A stretch of 64,000 bases of DNA from a virus. This document shows positions 33,758-40,883 of the stretch, piece after piece. A program made the position numbers and the translations under genes. The DNA is taken from positions 64,001 through 128,000 of the IMG/VR virus record IMGVR_UViG_3300035698_007246. The stretch is one strand, 5' to 3'. Within the stretch, counting starts at the first letter, position 1; each line of letters opens with the position of its first letter. Below the pieces are notes generated by a model that searched no databases, had not been told where the DNA came from, and saw only the letters and a program-made list of their open reading frames with translations.

Positions 33758-34435
33758 ATGATGAAAGATACTAAAAAGATAACAGATAAAAACACAAAAA
33801 AAGGAACAATCAAAATTGCTGGTCTTGAATTAACATTAGGTAATTCAAAACTTCCAATAACTACAGCAATTCTCAATATGGGAACTGCACACAATTGCCC
33901 CTCTGATAAATGTGGTCTTTGTCCTTTTGGTATCAATGGCAAAGGGAGATTAAAAAACAAATGTTATGCATTAAAATCTGAATACATGTATGTAAATACA
34001 AAATTAATGAGAGAACGTCAAGAAAAATATTGGTTAGAAACTCCAACAAAAACAATCGTTGATCATTTCAATTATGCTTTCCAAACTGGCAAAAAAGGAA
34101 AAGAAATAAACGCCGTAAGATTTAATGAATCCGGTGATTTTCATTCAAAGGAATGTCTTACAAAACTTAAGAAGATTGCAAAGGCATTCCCAAACATAGA
34201 ATTTTATACATATACTCATAGAAGTGATATAATGAAAAGTGTAACAGTAAACAGTTTACCTACAAACTTGAATATTAATCTTTCTTATGTTAATAATAAA
34301 AAAGGTTTCAATACTTTCTGTCTTGATACTCAATTCAAACCAGAAACAAAAACATTAACTTGCACCAAATGTTTTAAAGGCTGCACCCTCTGCCATAAAG
34401 CTAAAGGTTTAAACATTGCTGTAAAAATTCACTAA
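33758..34435 (+). CDS. Gp88-like phage protein
   Basis: 225 residues. A Cys-rich middle (CPSDKCGLCPFG, CYALKSEYMY), RFNESGDFHSKECL, FYTYTHRSD and a Cys-rich end (CTKCFKGCTLCHKAKG) follow the layout of the phage Gp88 family, which I recognise from mycobacteriophage and other phages. The Cys clusters suggest metal or iron-sulfur binding. No biochemical role is known to me. AAAGGAAACATG precedes the start. Confidence 0.7.
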   Translation: MMKDTKKITDKNTKKGTIKIAGLELTLGNSKLPITTAILNMGTAHNCPSDKCGLCPFGINGKGRLKNKCYALKSEYMYVNTKLMRERQEKYWLETPTKTIVDHFNYAFQTGKKGKEINAVRFNESGDFHSKECLTKLKKIAKAFPNIEFYTYTHRSDIMKSVTVNSLPTNLNINLSYVNNKKGFNTFCLDTQFKPETKTLTCTKCFKGCTLCHKAKGLNIAVKIH

Positions 34436-34461
34436 GATAATTCAAGGGGAGCAATCCTCTA

Positions 34462-34481
34462 ATTAAATTAAATTAAATTAA
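34462..34481 (+). repeat. AATTA microsatellite flanking a promoter
   Basis: Four to five AATTA units lie before TTGACA at 34485, and another AATTA run lies after the -10 (about 34530-34551). Confidence 0.8.
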
Positions 34482-34484
34482 ACC

Positions 34485-34513
34485 TTGACACTAATTATAC
34501 ATTAATATATCTT
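34485..34513 (+). promoter_or_regulatory. sigma70-like phage promoter
   Basis: TTGACA, 17-base spacer, TATCTT, TTACAGACAATGAAA; flanked by AATTA repeats. Confidence 0.85.
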
Positions 34514-34567
34514 TATTACAGACAATGAAATTAAATTAAATTAAATTAAAACATAAAGGATGTAAAA

Positions 34568-34846
34568 ATGAATAAGTATCAAAATTTAGTTACACAACAC
34601 AATACAATATCAAAAAATATTATTTCTTCGTTAAAATTAGAAATAAATGAAAGTAACATTAAATCAAAATACATAAATTGTAATGCACTTCCCGTTAATG
34701 TATTTGATTATGATGAATTAGTTGTTGTGAATGATGAACTCACGTTTTTAGATGAATATGGAAATCATTATTCATTATATGCTAAATGTATTAATAATGA
34801 TTTAATTGAAATTTTATATAATATTGCAGACTTGAAAATAAATTAA
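34568..34846 (+). CDS. unknown protein
   Basis: 92 residues; AAAGGATG before the start. Acidic second half. No family recognised. Confidence 0.6.
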   Translation: MNKYQNLVTQHNTISKNIISSLKLEINESNIKSKYINCNALPVNVFDYDELVVVNDELTFLDEYGNHYSLYAKCINNDLIEILYNIADLKIN

Positions 34847-34849
34847 ACC

Positions 34850-34868
34850 TTGACACCAATTATATCTT
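34850..34868 (+). promoter_or_regulatory. promoter remnant with a 10-base spacer deletion
   Basis: TTGACA, only 7 bases, then TATCTTTATTACAGACAATGAAA, matching the promoter at 34485 except for exactly 10 missing spacer bases. Probably inactive as a sigma70 promoter. Confidence 0.6.
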
Positions 34869-34901
34869 TATTACAGACAATGAAACAAAGGATAAAACAA
34901 A

Positions 34902-35132
34902 ATGAAACAATCTTTTAAAGACCTTGCTCAAAGAAGAGAGAACGCCCGTGAACGTTTTATTGATGTGATGATAGAACAATATCAGTTCACCAAAGAACAA
35001 GCACAACAGATACTTAAAACGTATCTTAAATTAAAGCTGGTTAAACTCTCTCCCAATGATGGACAATTCAATATTAAACATGGTGCATATATGGATAAAG
35101 CTGTACTTAAACGTGCATTGATTGTTGGATAG
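34902..35132 (+). CDS. small helical protein
   Basis: 76 residues; AAAGGATAAAAC before the ATG. The pattern of helices followed by a short wing-like strand could be a small DNA-binding fold; no firm family. Confidence 0.55.
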   Translation: MKQSFKDLAQRRENARERFIDVMIEQYQFTKEQAQQILKTYLKLKLVKLSPNDGQFNIKHGAYMDKAVLKRALIVG

Positions 35133-35198
35133 ATAAGAAACTATCTGATAAAATAAATAATGACGTTATAGAATTAACTCCCCAGAAAGGGCTTTAAA

Positions 35199-35438
35199 AT
35201 GATTGGTATACTCTTTGCTGTCTGGTTCTCCATCGCTATTATTCTTATGGGAATGATTAACCAAATCTCTATTATAGTGCTGTCTAACAAATCACCAGAG
35301 GAAAAAATAAAACTATTACAACTATTCTGTTCTAAAAATATAATCAATACCATGATTAAATACTATAAATTTAATAAAGCACTCAAAACTATATCCAAAA
35401 TAGTTAAGAAGGACAAACAAAATGAAACACTACTGTAA
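35199..35438 (+). CDS. membrane protein, small
   Basis: 79 residues with one N-terminal membrane segment (about 2-26), then a Lys-rich cytoplasmic tail. AAAGGGCTTTAAA before the ATG. Confidence 0.6.
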   Translation: MIGILFAVWFSIAIILMGMINQISIIVLSNKSPEEKIKLLQLFCSKNIINTMIKYYKFNKALKTISKIVKKDKQNETLL

Positions 35439-35456
35439 AATAATTAATCTTTTCTC

Positions 35457-35485
35457 TTGACACTAATTATACATTAATATATCTT
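35457..35485 (+). promoter_or_regulatory. sigma70-like phage promoter
   Basis: TTGACA, 17-base spacer, TATCTT, TTACAGATTAAAA; core identical to the promoter at 34485. Confidence 0.85.
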
Positions 35486-35529
35486 TATTACAGATTAAAA
35501 TTTGAAATAACTTTAACAAAGGATTAAAA

Positions 35530-35799
35530 ATGAATAATTTAATTAGGTATCAAGTAAAAATTAAAAATACTGAAATTATAAAAATTGTATCTTTTTCAAA
35601 AACACAAAAAAGAAATGATGTTATTAAAAAATTTACTACATTATTAAATTTAGATACAACAGGCAGTAATAACGAATACATTATTAAACAAATTAATTGT
35701 AAAACTTGTACAGAATTTAATAGTTATATACACACTTGTGGTTTAGATAATACAATGACTAAATCACTTGATTCTTGTATTGAATGGAAAAAAAGATAA
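35530..35799 (+). CDS. small Cys-containing protein
   Basis: 89 residues; AAAGGATTAAAA before the ATG. Four Cys in the second half (CKTC, then two single Cys) could bind zinc. No family recognised. Confidence 0.6.
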   Translation: MNNLIRYQVKIKNTEIIKIVSFSKTQKRNDVIKKFTTLLNLDTTGSNNEYIIKQINCKTCTEFNSYIHTCGLDNTMTKSLDSCIEWKKR

Positions 35800-35839
35800 A
35801 GATAAAAATGTTTAAATTTAAACTAAGGAGTAAAACAAA

Positions 35840-36040
35840 ATGATAAAATTATGTGTCGGTTCAATCGCTTTCCTTATCTATGCTGTTAGTATCTTACTTG
35901 ATAAAGACCTAAAACAAAAAGGAAAGATGTATTTTAAACAGTTTTGGAATGTTAAAAAACCAATAGGCATTATTGGAGTAGTCTCATTTGTGATATTTAC
36001 TATTACCAAAGCGTTCACCCAACACAAAAGGAAACTATAA
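35840..36040 (+). CDS. two-pass small membrane protein
   Basis: 66 residues; AAGGAG before the ATG. Membrane segments at about 2-20 and 42-58. Function unknown. Confidence 0.6.
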   Translation: MIKLCVGSIAFLIYAVSILLDKDLKQKGKMYFKQFWNVKKPIGIIGVVSFVIFTITKAFTQHKRKL

Positions 36041-36476
36041 TATTTCTATATATGTTCAATAAATGTACAAACTATGTACATAAAATGTACTTAAGACATT
36101 ACCAAAACCTATCTTATCTATTGGTAATGTCTTACAAGATATCATGTAAAAAATACCACATAATAGGGGTAACTCCCTGTGTGTGGTGTATACAATAAAT
36201 GTACATTACATAAAGGGTGGATACTGCTGGTGATGTCGCTCTGTTTAGATAATCTGCAAAGACATCACCGCAATTTTAACAGCCCAGAATGATTATATTA
36301 CGATATTCGAAATCTTTCTCGACGACGTTTGTATATTATGATTATTTTATATATTGAAATTACGTTATTCGTAATATATTTACAAATACCATTCTCATGA
36401 TGTCAATAAACTATTGGTATGATATTCTCCATAGCAATTCTTATACCAATAAAAATAAAATAAAACAAGAAATGTC
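36041..36476. other. hairpin-rich non-coding region
   Basis: No credible gene in 436 bases. Contains four long inverted repeats: AAGACATTACCAA (36093-36105) with its complement at 36121-36133; ATACCACA (from 36153) with TGTGTGGTGTAT; GGTGATGTC (36229-36237) with 36261-36269; and TATTGGTAT with ATACCAATA (about 36413-36452). TGTAC words also recur at the left end. May be a structured RNA, a regulatory region or a replication element. Confidence 0.6.
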
Positions 36477-36505
36477 TTGACATCATTTTGTTATTAAAGT
36501 ATCTT
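36477..36505 (+). promoter_or_regulatory. sigma70-like phage promoter
   Basis: TTGACA, 17-base spacer, TATCTT, TAATACATAGAAA. Confidence 0.85.
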
Positions 36506-36548
36506 TAATACATAGAAATAAATTAAACATAAACAAAGGAAAAAACAA

Positions 36549-36695
36549 ATGTTCAAAACAATAACAACAATTTTAATAATCATTTCCCTTTCATGTATTG
36601 CTATAATGGACGACAATGATAAAAAAGAAATGATGTCAAGTATTGATTCATTCAGAAATAATACTCATGAAACTATTTTAAATAAATTAAAATAA
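36549..36695 (+). CDS. small lipoprotein-like protein
   Basis: 48 residues; AAAGGAAAAAAC before the ATG. Lys3 and a hydrophobic core end in LSC (14-16), a plausible lipobox, followed by a short charged tail. Own promoter. Confidence 0.55.
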   Translation: MFKTITTILIIISLSCIAIMDDNDKKEMMSSIDSFRNNTHETILNKLK

Positions 36696-36698
36696 CTA

Positions 36699-36727
36699 TT
36701 GACATCATTTAAACATTAAAGTATCTT
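36699..36727 (+). promoter_or_regulatory. sigma70-like phage promoter
   Basis: TTGACA, 17-base spacer, TATCTT; a near-copy of the promoter and leader at 36477, including the ATAAATTAAACATAAACAAAGGA leader. Confidence 0.85.
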
Positions 36728-36771
36728 TAATACATAGAAATAAATTAAACATAAACAAAGGATAATATACT

Positions 36772-37029
36772 ATGAAAACGATTATATGTTCTACTACAAC
36801 ACAAAAAAAGAAATATGATCACAATGTTACAGCAAAAGTATATCGTATTAAAAATAACGTTCCCATTTTAATTGGACTGTGTGAATGGAATACCGGAAGT
36901 TGTAAAGGAACACTAAACGAAGTCTTTTCCTTTTTATTTGAACAAAAATTAATATCTAAAAAAGAATATAACAAATATAATCAATATTATATTCATGGAG
37001 AAAATAATATTAATATTATTGAAGTATAA
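36772..37029 (+). CDS. small unknown protein
   Basis: 85 residues; AAAGGATAATATACT before the ATG. Mixed beta/alpha. One-gene unit. No family recognised. Confidence 0.6.
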   Translation: MKTIICSTTTQKKKYDHNVTAKVYRIKNNVPILIGLCEWNTGSCKGTLNEVFSFLFEQKLISKKEYNKYNQYYIHGENNINIIEV

Positions 37030-37039
37030 TAATTTACAA

Positions 37040-37164
37040 ATTTGACATCCTTATTTTATACAGTTGATAAAAATTATAAGGATGTCAAATCAATAAGTTA
37101 CAAAAAATGTCTTTAAGAGTCGTGTATAAAATAATATATGAAATGGTTATATTATTTTATACAC
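37040..37164. repeat. two long perfect inverted repeats
   Basis: ATTTGACATCCTTAT (37040-37054) pairs with 37076-37090 over 15 bases, and GTGTATAAAATAATATA (37122-37138) pairs with 37148-37164 over 17 bases. Neither has a typical terminator tail on the + strand. The first contains a TTGACA-like word within its arm. Confidence 0.85.
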
Positions 37165-37186
37165 TAAAAATAAAATAAGAAATGTC

Positions 37187-37215
37187 TTGACATCATTTAA
37201 ATTATAATATATCTT
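37187..37215 (+). promoter_or_regulatory. sigma70-like phage promoter
   Basis: TTGACA, 17-base spacer, TATCTT, TAATACGTAATAAA. Confidence 0.85.
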
Positions 37216-37257
37216 TAATACGTAATAAAAAATAACAAATTTTTCAAAGGATTTAAA

Positions 37258-37833
37258 ATGACTACTTCAAAATTATACTTCAAATCAGACGAACAATTAT
37301 TAAATGCTGTTACTGTTGCTACACTTGGTAAAGGTCAATCATTCGCAAGTCTTACAGCAACGACATCACCAAAATGTACAAAGAAGCACAGAGTATCAAA
37401 AGATTTGTTCGACACAATATTTACTGGTGCTGTATACAAAACAACTGTTACAACGTGCAACATAAATGTAAAATATGAAAATGCTGTTAACAATCAATTA
37501 AAGCGGGAAGGTATGAATCAATTGACATTTGCTGGTGAGACTTTGCCTTATGGTGAGTGGGTTGATGGTCTTGAAAATATAGTAATTGTTCACAATGAGT
37601 CATATCAGTTACGTTACTTTGTGGGTATGAATGACAATAAGCCAAGTGTGGTATATCACTATGCAAACGGTGTTGAGCTAACTGAGTGGGAACGTGAACA
37701 GCTCAATGGGTTCCTTCCTAAAAAATATGCTGCTAAGAACCAAGGCACTGATAAGGAAATCAAACCTCGTAATGTAAAGTTTGCTGGTGTAGTTGAATTG
37801 AAATTAAATGGACAGCACTTAGTACGTAAATAA
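37258..37833 (+). CDS. conserved-looking phage protein, unknown function
   Basis: 191 residues; CAAAGGATTT before the ATG. Less AT-rich and more balanced in composition than its neighbours. Central EYGEWVDG-like segment and a beta-rich C-terminus. I recall similar small hypothetical proteins in several phages, but no function. Own promoter and a hairpin after it. Confidence 0.7.
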   Translation: MTTSKLYFKSDEQLLNAVTVATLGKGQSFASLTATTSPKCTKKHRVSKDLFDTIFTGAVYKTTVTTCNINVKYENAVNNQLKREGMNQLTFAGETLPYGEWVDGLENIVIVHNESYQLRYFVGMNDNKPSVVYHYANGVELTEWEREQLNGFLPKKYAAKNQGTDKEIKPRNVKFAGVVELKLNGQHLVRK

Positions 37834-37847
37834 AAACTTGTAAACCC

Positions 37848-37877
37848 GAAACGTTCAAGACATCTCTTGAACGTTTC
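37848..37877 (+). terminator. hairpin after the 191-residue gene
   Basis: GAAACGTTCAAG / CTTGAACGTTTC perfect 12-base stem; lacks a strong T run, so a terminator or processing site. Confidence 0.6.
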
Positions 37878-37904
37878 ACAACACTTTTATAATGGAGATT
37901 TAAA

Positions 37905-38039
37905 ATGAATGACAACGAAATGAATGAATATCTTGACGATAGTTTAAATTTAAGTGATGATGAAAAACTGTTAAGTGAATGTAGTAATGATGATGATATG
38001 TTGATTTTAAATGAAAGTCAAGGTCAAGACAATGAGTAA
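37905..38039 (+). CDS. small acidic protein
   Basis: 44 residues, very acidic (about one third D/E). TGGAGA before the ATG. Overlaps the next start. Acidic small phage proteins often inhibit host factors, but nothing here shows a target. Confidence 0.55.
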   Translation: MNDNEMNEYLDDSLNLSDDEKLLSECSNDDDMLILNESQGQDNE

Positions 38040-38220
38040 GATGATTAAAAGGATTAAACGAATGAATACAAACGAACAAATCAATACATCACTTAAAACC
38101 TCCATTGGTATAGTATGTGGCTTATTTGTATTCATCCTTATACTAAACTATATCTTTGCATGTTTTAATAGCTGTACCGCTCTGCAATACATCGAGACAT
38201 CATTACAAAGAATGTATTAA
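38032..38220 (+). CDS. small membrane protein
   Basis: 62 residues from ATG 38032. Basic N-terminus (KRIKR), one membrane segment (about 28-50), Cys in the short external part. Last rightward gene before the convergent junction. Confidence 0.6.
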   Translation: MSKMIKRIKRMNTNEQINTSLKTSIGIVCGLFVFILILNYIFACFNSCTALQYIETSLQRMY

Positions 38221-38691
38221 TTCACTGGCATAGTATTTGATTCAAAGCAAGTATCATACCAATGATGTCTTGACATGATACGACATCATTTAAAAACTGG
38301 CACACTTATTGACCTTAGCAAGTACCATGCCAATATAAAACTAAGGAATCCCTCTGATAATTCTACCATACCAAGAACTGTACACATCTCGGTGATGTCC
38401 TATATGTCAAGAACCATAGTAGAAATAGTTGGCACGATATTTGCCCAGAGCAAACCCTGTGCCACCCCTGCCCAAAGCAATAACCATGCCAGGACCTTGG
38501 AATTCGCTATATATGGTGTTTTGAGGGGGACCCCCGGGGGCGGAATCAATGCCCGACCCTGTGTTTTGACATCCATGAGAATCAAAGAGAATCAAAGAGA
38601 ATCACTCCCAAAATAAAAATTTTTACAATATATTTCGACATCACTGAGAATCATTTACAGAATAAAAATTTTTACAATTTTTTTGGAAATG
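38221..38691. other. non-coding convergent junction with repeats
   Basis: No supported gene. GC content rises sharply around 38430-38570, including GGGGGACCCCCGGGGG (palindromic core). GACATC/GATGTC words recur, GAGAATCAAA is repeated in tandem three times (about 38576-38604), and ATAAAAATTTTTACAAT occurs twice (about 38614 and 38663). CATGCCA/TGGCA words recur. Rightward and leftward transcription meet here. Could be a replication origin, a terminus or a recombination hot spot. Confidence 0.5.
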
Positions 38692-39150
38692 TCAGAATGA
38701 AATTAGGATTTGTCTAACCTTCATCAATATTATTCCGAGTATATTTCGACTTTCAATTTTTGTACAGTATCCGCATGAGCAATTTCCCCAGAAGTTGTCG
38801 CACCAGGTATTTCCTTCAACGAGTTCATGTGGTAATGTTTTTATAAGTCTAATTAGTAGTTCTTGATTTTGAGTAAATTTATTAATTACAGCTTCAATCA
38901 TGACATCCTTTTTACTATCGTCATCCCAATACATAATATCTTTTTTATATTTTCTTGCATATTTTTTAGTATCATATGGGCTATTCATTCTATATATATT
39001 CTCAAAATGTTCACCTTTGAATTTATTAGCTTGGTAGAAATGTTCTGAGGATTTCCATTTATATATTTTACCATCTTTGACAATGATAAAAGGAGCTTTT
39101 TCATACATGTTAGATAGGTAGCGATGTTCATTTCTGAATTTATCAATCAT
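38692..39150 (-). CDS. NADAR/YbiA-like protein
   Basis: 152 residues. EHRYLSNMY, an SSEHFYQANKF stretch, a WDDDSKKDVMIEAVINKF stretch, LVEGNTWCDNFWG, and NILGIILMKVR follow the conserved order of the YbiA/NADAR family (usual length 150-180). Family members cleave N-glycosidic bonds in ADP-ribose-linked or riboflavin-pathway substrates, and some reverse ADP-ribosylation of guanine. In a phage it may remove ADP-ribose marks or process NAD derivatives. Lies near a Tpt1-like gene, which also handles ADP-ribose chemistry. Confidence 0.75.
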   Translation of the reverse strand: MIDKFRNEHRYLSNMYEKAPFIIVKDGKIYKWKSSEHFYQANKFKGEHFENIYRMNSPYDTKKYARKYKKDIMYWDDDSKKDVMIEAVINKFTQNQELLIRLIKTLPHELVEGNTWCDNFWGNCSCGYCTKIESRNILGIILMKVRQILISF

Positions 39151-39715
39151 ATAAATATTCCTTATTTTCTATATTAATAACAGCTTCGGCAAATTTAAAA
39201 CTCATAAATATTTTTTTAAACTCTGCTGTGTTTCTTTTAGTTTCATATTCATCCTTTGAATTAAACCATTCATTCCATTCGCTCACAGTCTTAGTTTTAC
39301 AACCAATTAAGATAGTTTGTTTTTTATGATTATAATATACACTCCATTTGCATTGACCGATTGATTTCATTCCATCTTGCCAAAATCCAGATTTCCAAGT
39401 TCCAGATTCCCAAATTCCATCTTGCCAAAATCCATCTTGCCAAAATCCAGATTTCCAAGTTCCAGATTCCCAAATTCCAGATTCCCAAATTCCAGATTTC
39501 CAAAATCCATCTTCCCAAAATCCATCTTCCCAAGTTCCAGATTCCCAAATTCCAGATTCCCAAATTCCAGATTTCCAAGTTCCAGATTGCCAAGTTCCAG
39601 ATTGCCAGACAACCATATCATTTATTATATATATATATTCATTTTTAACAGAAATATCACCACATTTAAGCCATTCAGGACATTCCTTTAATTTTCTTAT
39701 TTCAGATAATTTCAT
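39143..39715 (-). CDS. tandem-repeat (WxSGx) beta-helix-like protein
   Basis: 190 residues. Residues about 36-115 are some 16 five-residue repeats (W-x-S/D-G-x), expected to form a compact beta-solenoid. The flanks are a short N-terminal domain (LKECPEWLKCGD) and a C-terminal domain of 70 residues (GCKTKTVSEWNEWF). Overlaps the upstream end of the YbiA-like gene. The DNA unit is 15 bases, so several frames on both strands stay open there; only this one has a ribosome site, start and flanking domains. Confidence 0.65.
   Translation of the reverse strand: MKLSEIRKLKECPEWLKCGDISVKNEYIYIINDMVVWQSGTWQSGTWKSGIWESGIWESGTWEDGFWEDGFWKSGIWESGIWESGTWKSGFWQDGFWQDGIWESGTWKSGFWQDGMKSIGQCKWSVYYNHKKQTILIGCKTKTVSEWNEWFNSKDEYETKRNTAEFKKIFMSFKFAEAVINIENKEYLYD
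39373..39612 (-). repeat. 15-base tandem repeats
   Basis: About 16 copies of CCAGATTnCCAAntT (plus-strand view) coding the five-residue repeats. Confidence 0.9.
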
Positions 39716-39727
39716 ATTGCTTTCCTA

Positions 39728-39834
39728 TTAATTCATTATATTTTGGACATTTCCGAGATTAGAGACTTCATAATTTTGGGGAAGTCTTTGATGGGTTTCC
39801 ATTCTTCTTCAATTATTATTAATTGTTCATTCAT
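39728..39834 (-). pseudogene. NUMOD4 remnant (decayed homing endonuclease)
   Basis: ATG 39834 behind AAGGAG opens EEEWKPIKDFP, the start of a NUMOD4 domain; the expected continuation YEVSNLGNVQN is present, but in another frame, with the break at a CCCCAAAA run. Neither frame runs further. A frameshifted fragment of a NUMOD4-containing HNH endonuclease. Confidence 0.6.
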
Positions 39835-39892
39835 TTTAAAACGCTCCTTATAATGTGGTTATTATTCCGAGGACAATTGCCCATTTTTCATT

Positions 39893-40825
39893 TTACTCCT
39901 GGAAGTGTTTATTAAGAAGTTCGGTGACGAGTTCACCAAATTCATTTTGGAATGCTTCTCCATTTTCGTGGTATTGGAACATCCCCCAGCCTCTGACATC
40001 CAGTAGAAGGTTCTCATCACCATCGAATATCATTTGACCGTTAGGGTCGTAGTTGAAGGGTGATTTAATAAGTTTGTTAAGACCTGAGTCTTTAGAGTCA
40101 AAGTCATTTTCTTCATGACATCCCCCAGCTTCTATAATTTCGCCTTTTTTATTTTCATATTTGTTATGTGTAATTCGTTTACAGATGGAAGTTTCTGGAG
40201 CTGGTTCTCTATTATAAAGAGTTCTAAACGCTTTAATATGAGCCATTAGTCCGGCAGCAACGTAGACATAGACATATTCGCCATAGTCTTTGAAATTTCG
40301 AATATATTTAATTGGGACTAAATCAGTGAGCCAGACATCATTTTCAGATTTAAAGAATGGGAATTTATCTTTAGCCATTTCTTTGGCATTGATTTCGAGG
40401 ACAACGGGTTCACCGTGTCTGCTACCGACATCAATGGCAGTTTGGAAGTCATGGCTGAGGTGGACATGATTTCGTTGTTGTTTAGAGATTCCATCTTTTT
40501 TGATAGAGTCTATAAATTTTATGGCAGTTCCGTGGTATAGAGTGTCAGGTGGTTTAATGGGTTTGAGACCTAAGTTGACATTAATGGAATGACCTTGATT
40601 TGCACGAATACGTTTTTTATCTGTACTGAATATAAATCGTTTTTTATTGTTGTCTTTAACGATGTGTTTTAGTGTAGAAATGCCAATGACTATATTATGG
40701 TCATTCATTTTTTTAATTAGTTCTTGAGTATTAGCCCATCCACCATCATCAAGTTTGAGTCCAATGGTATCTGGTTTATGTCTGAGGACAAGGCTCAGGA
40801 ACATGCTTAGTTTTTTATCTTTCAT
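39893..40825 (-). CDS. kptA: Tpt1/KptA-like RNA 2'-phosphotransferase with C-terminal extension
   Basis: 310 residues; AAAGGTGG before ATG 40825. Residues 1-180 carry the Tpt1/KptA signatures in order: LRHKPD (14-19), GW (29-30), RANQGHS (74-80), YHGT (97-100), HVHLS (120-124), GSRHG (134-138) and WLTD (165-168). Known reaction: NAD-dependent removal of a 2'-phosphate from RNA splice junctions, giving ADP-ribose 1'',2''-cyclic phosphate. Bacterial KptA is about 180-220 residues; the extra 130 residues include a DVRGWG motif near 277 and are of unknown function. An RtcB ligase gene lies 10 kb away on the same strand. Confidence 0.85.
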   Translation of the reverse strand: MKDKKLSMFLSLVLRHKPDTIGLKLDDGGWANTQELIKKMNDHNIVIGISTLKHIVKDNNKKRFIFSTDKKRIRANQGHSINVNLGLKPIKPPDTLYHGTAIKFIDSIKKDGISKQQRNHVHLSHDFQTAIDVGSRHGEPVVLEINAKEMAKDKFPFFKSENDVWLTDLVPIKYIRNFKDYGEYVYVYVAAGLMAHIKAFRTLYNREPAPETSICKRITHNKYENKKGEIIEAGGCHEENDFDSKDSGLNKLIKSPFNYDPNGQMIFDGDENLLLDVRGWGMFQYHENGEAFQNEFGELVTELLNKHFQE

Positions 40826-40883
40826 CGTCACCACCTTTGATTTTTTTAATCATATTATTTATTAAACCAAATATTACAAACAT
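40815..40883 (-). CDS. possible tiny coupled peptide
   Basis: 22 residues; ATG overlaps the stop of the upstream gene (TAATG) with GGTGG before it, and its end overlaps the Tpt1-like start. Hydrophobic then basic. Could be spurious. Confidence 0.3.
   Translation of the reverse strand: MFVIFGLINNMIKKIKGGDDER

Noticed and set aside
38275-38616. Open frames on both strands in the GC-rich junction
   Set aside because: No ribosome site, odd composition unlike neighbouring genes, and overlapping frames on both strands; better explained by GC-rich, stop-poor repeats.
39330-39691. Four further open frames on both strands over the 15-base repeats
   Set aside because: A repeat of 15 bases keeps other frames open automatically; only the frame with start, ribosome site and end domains is kept.
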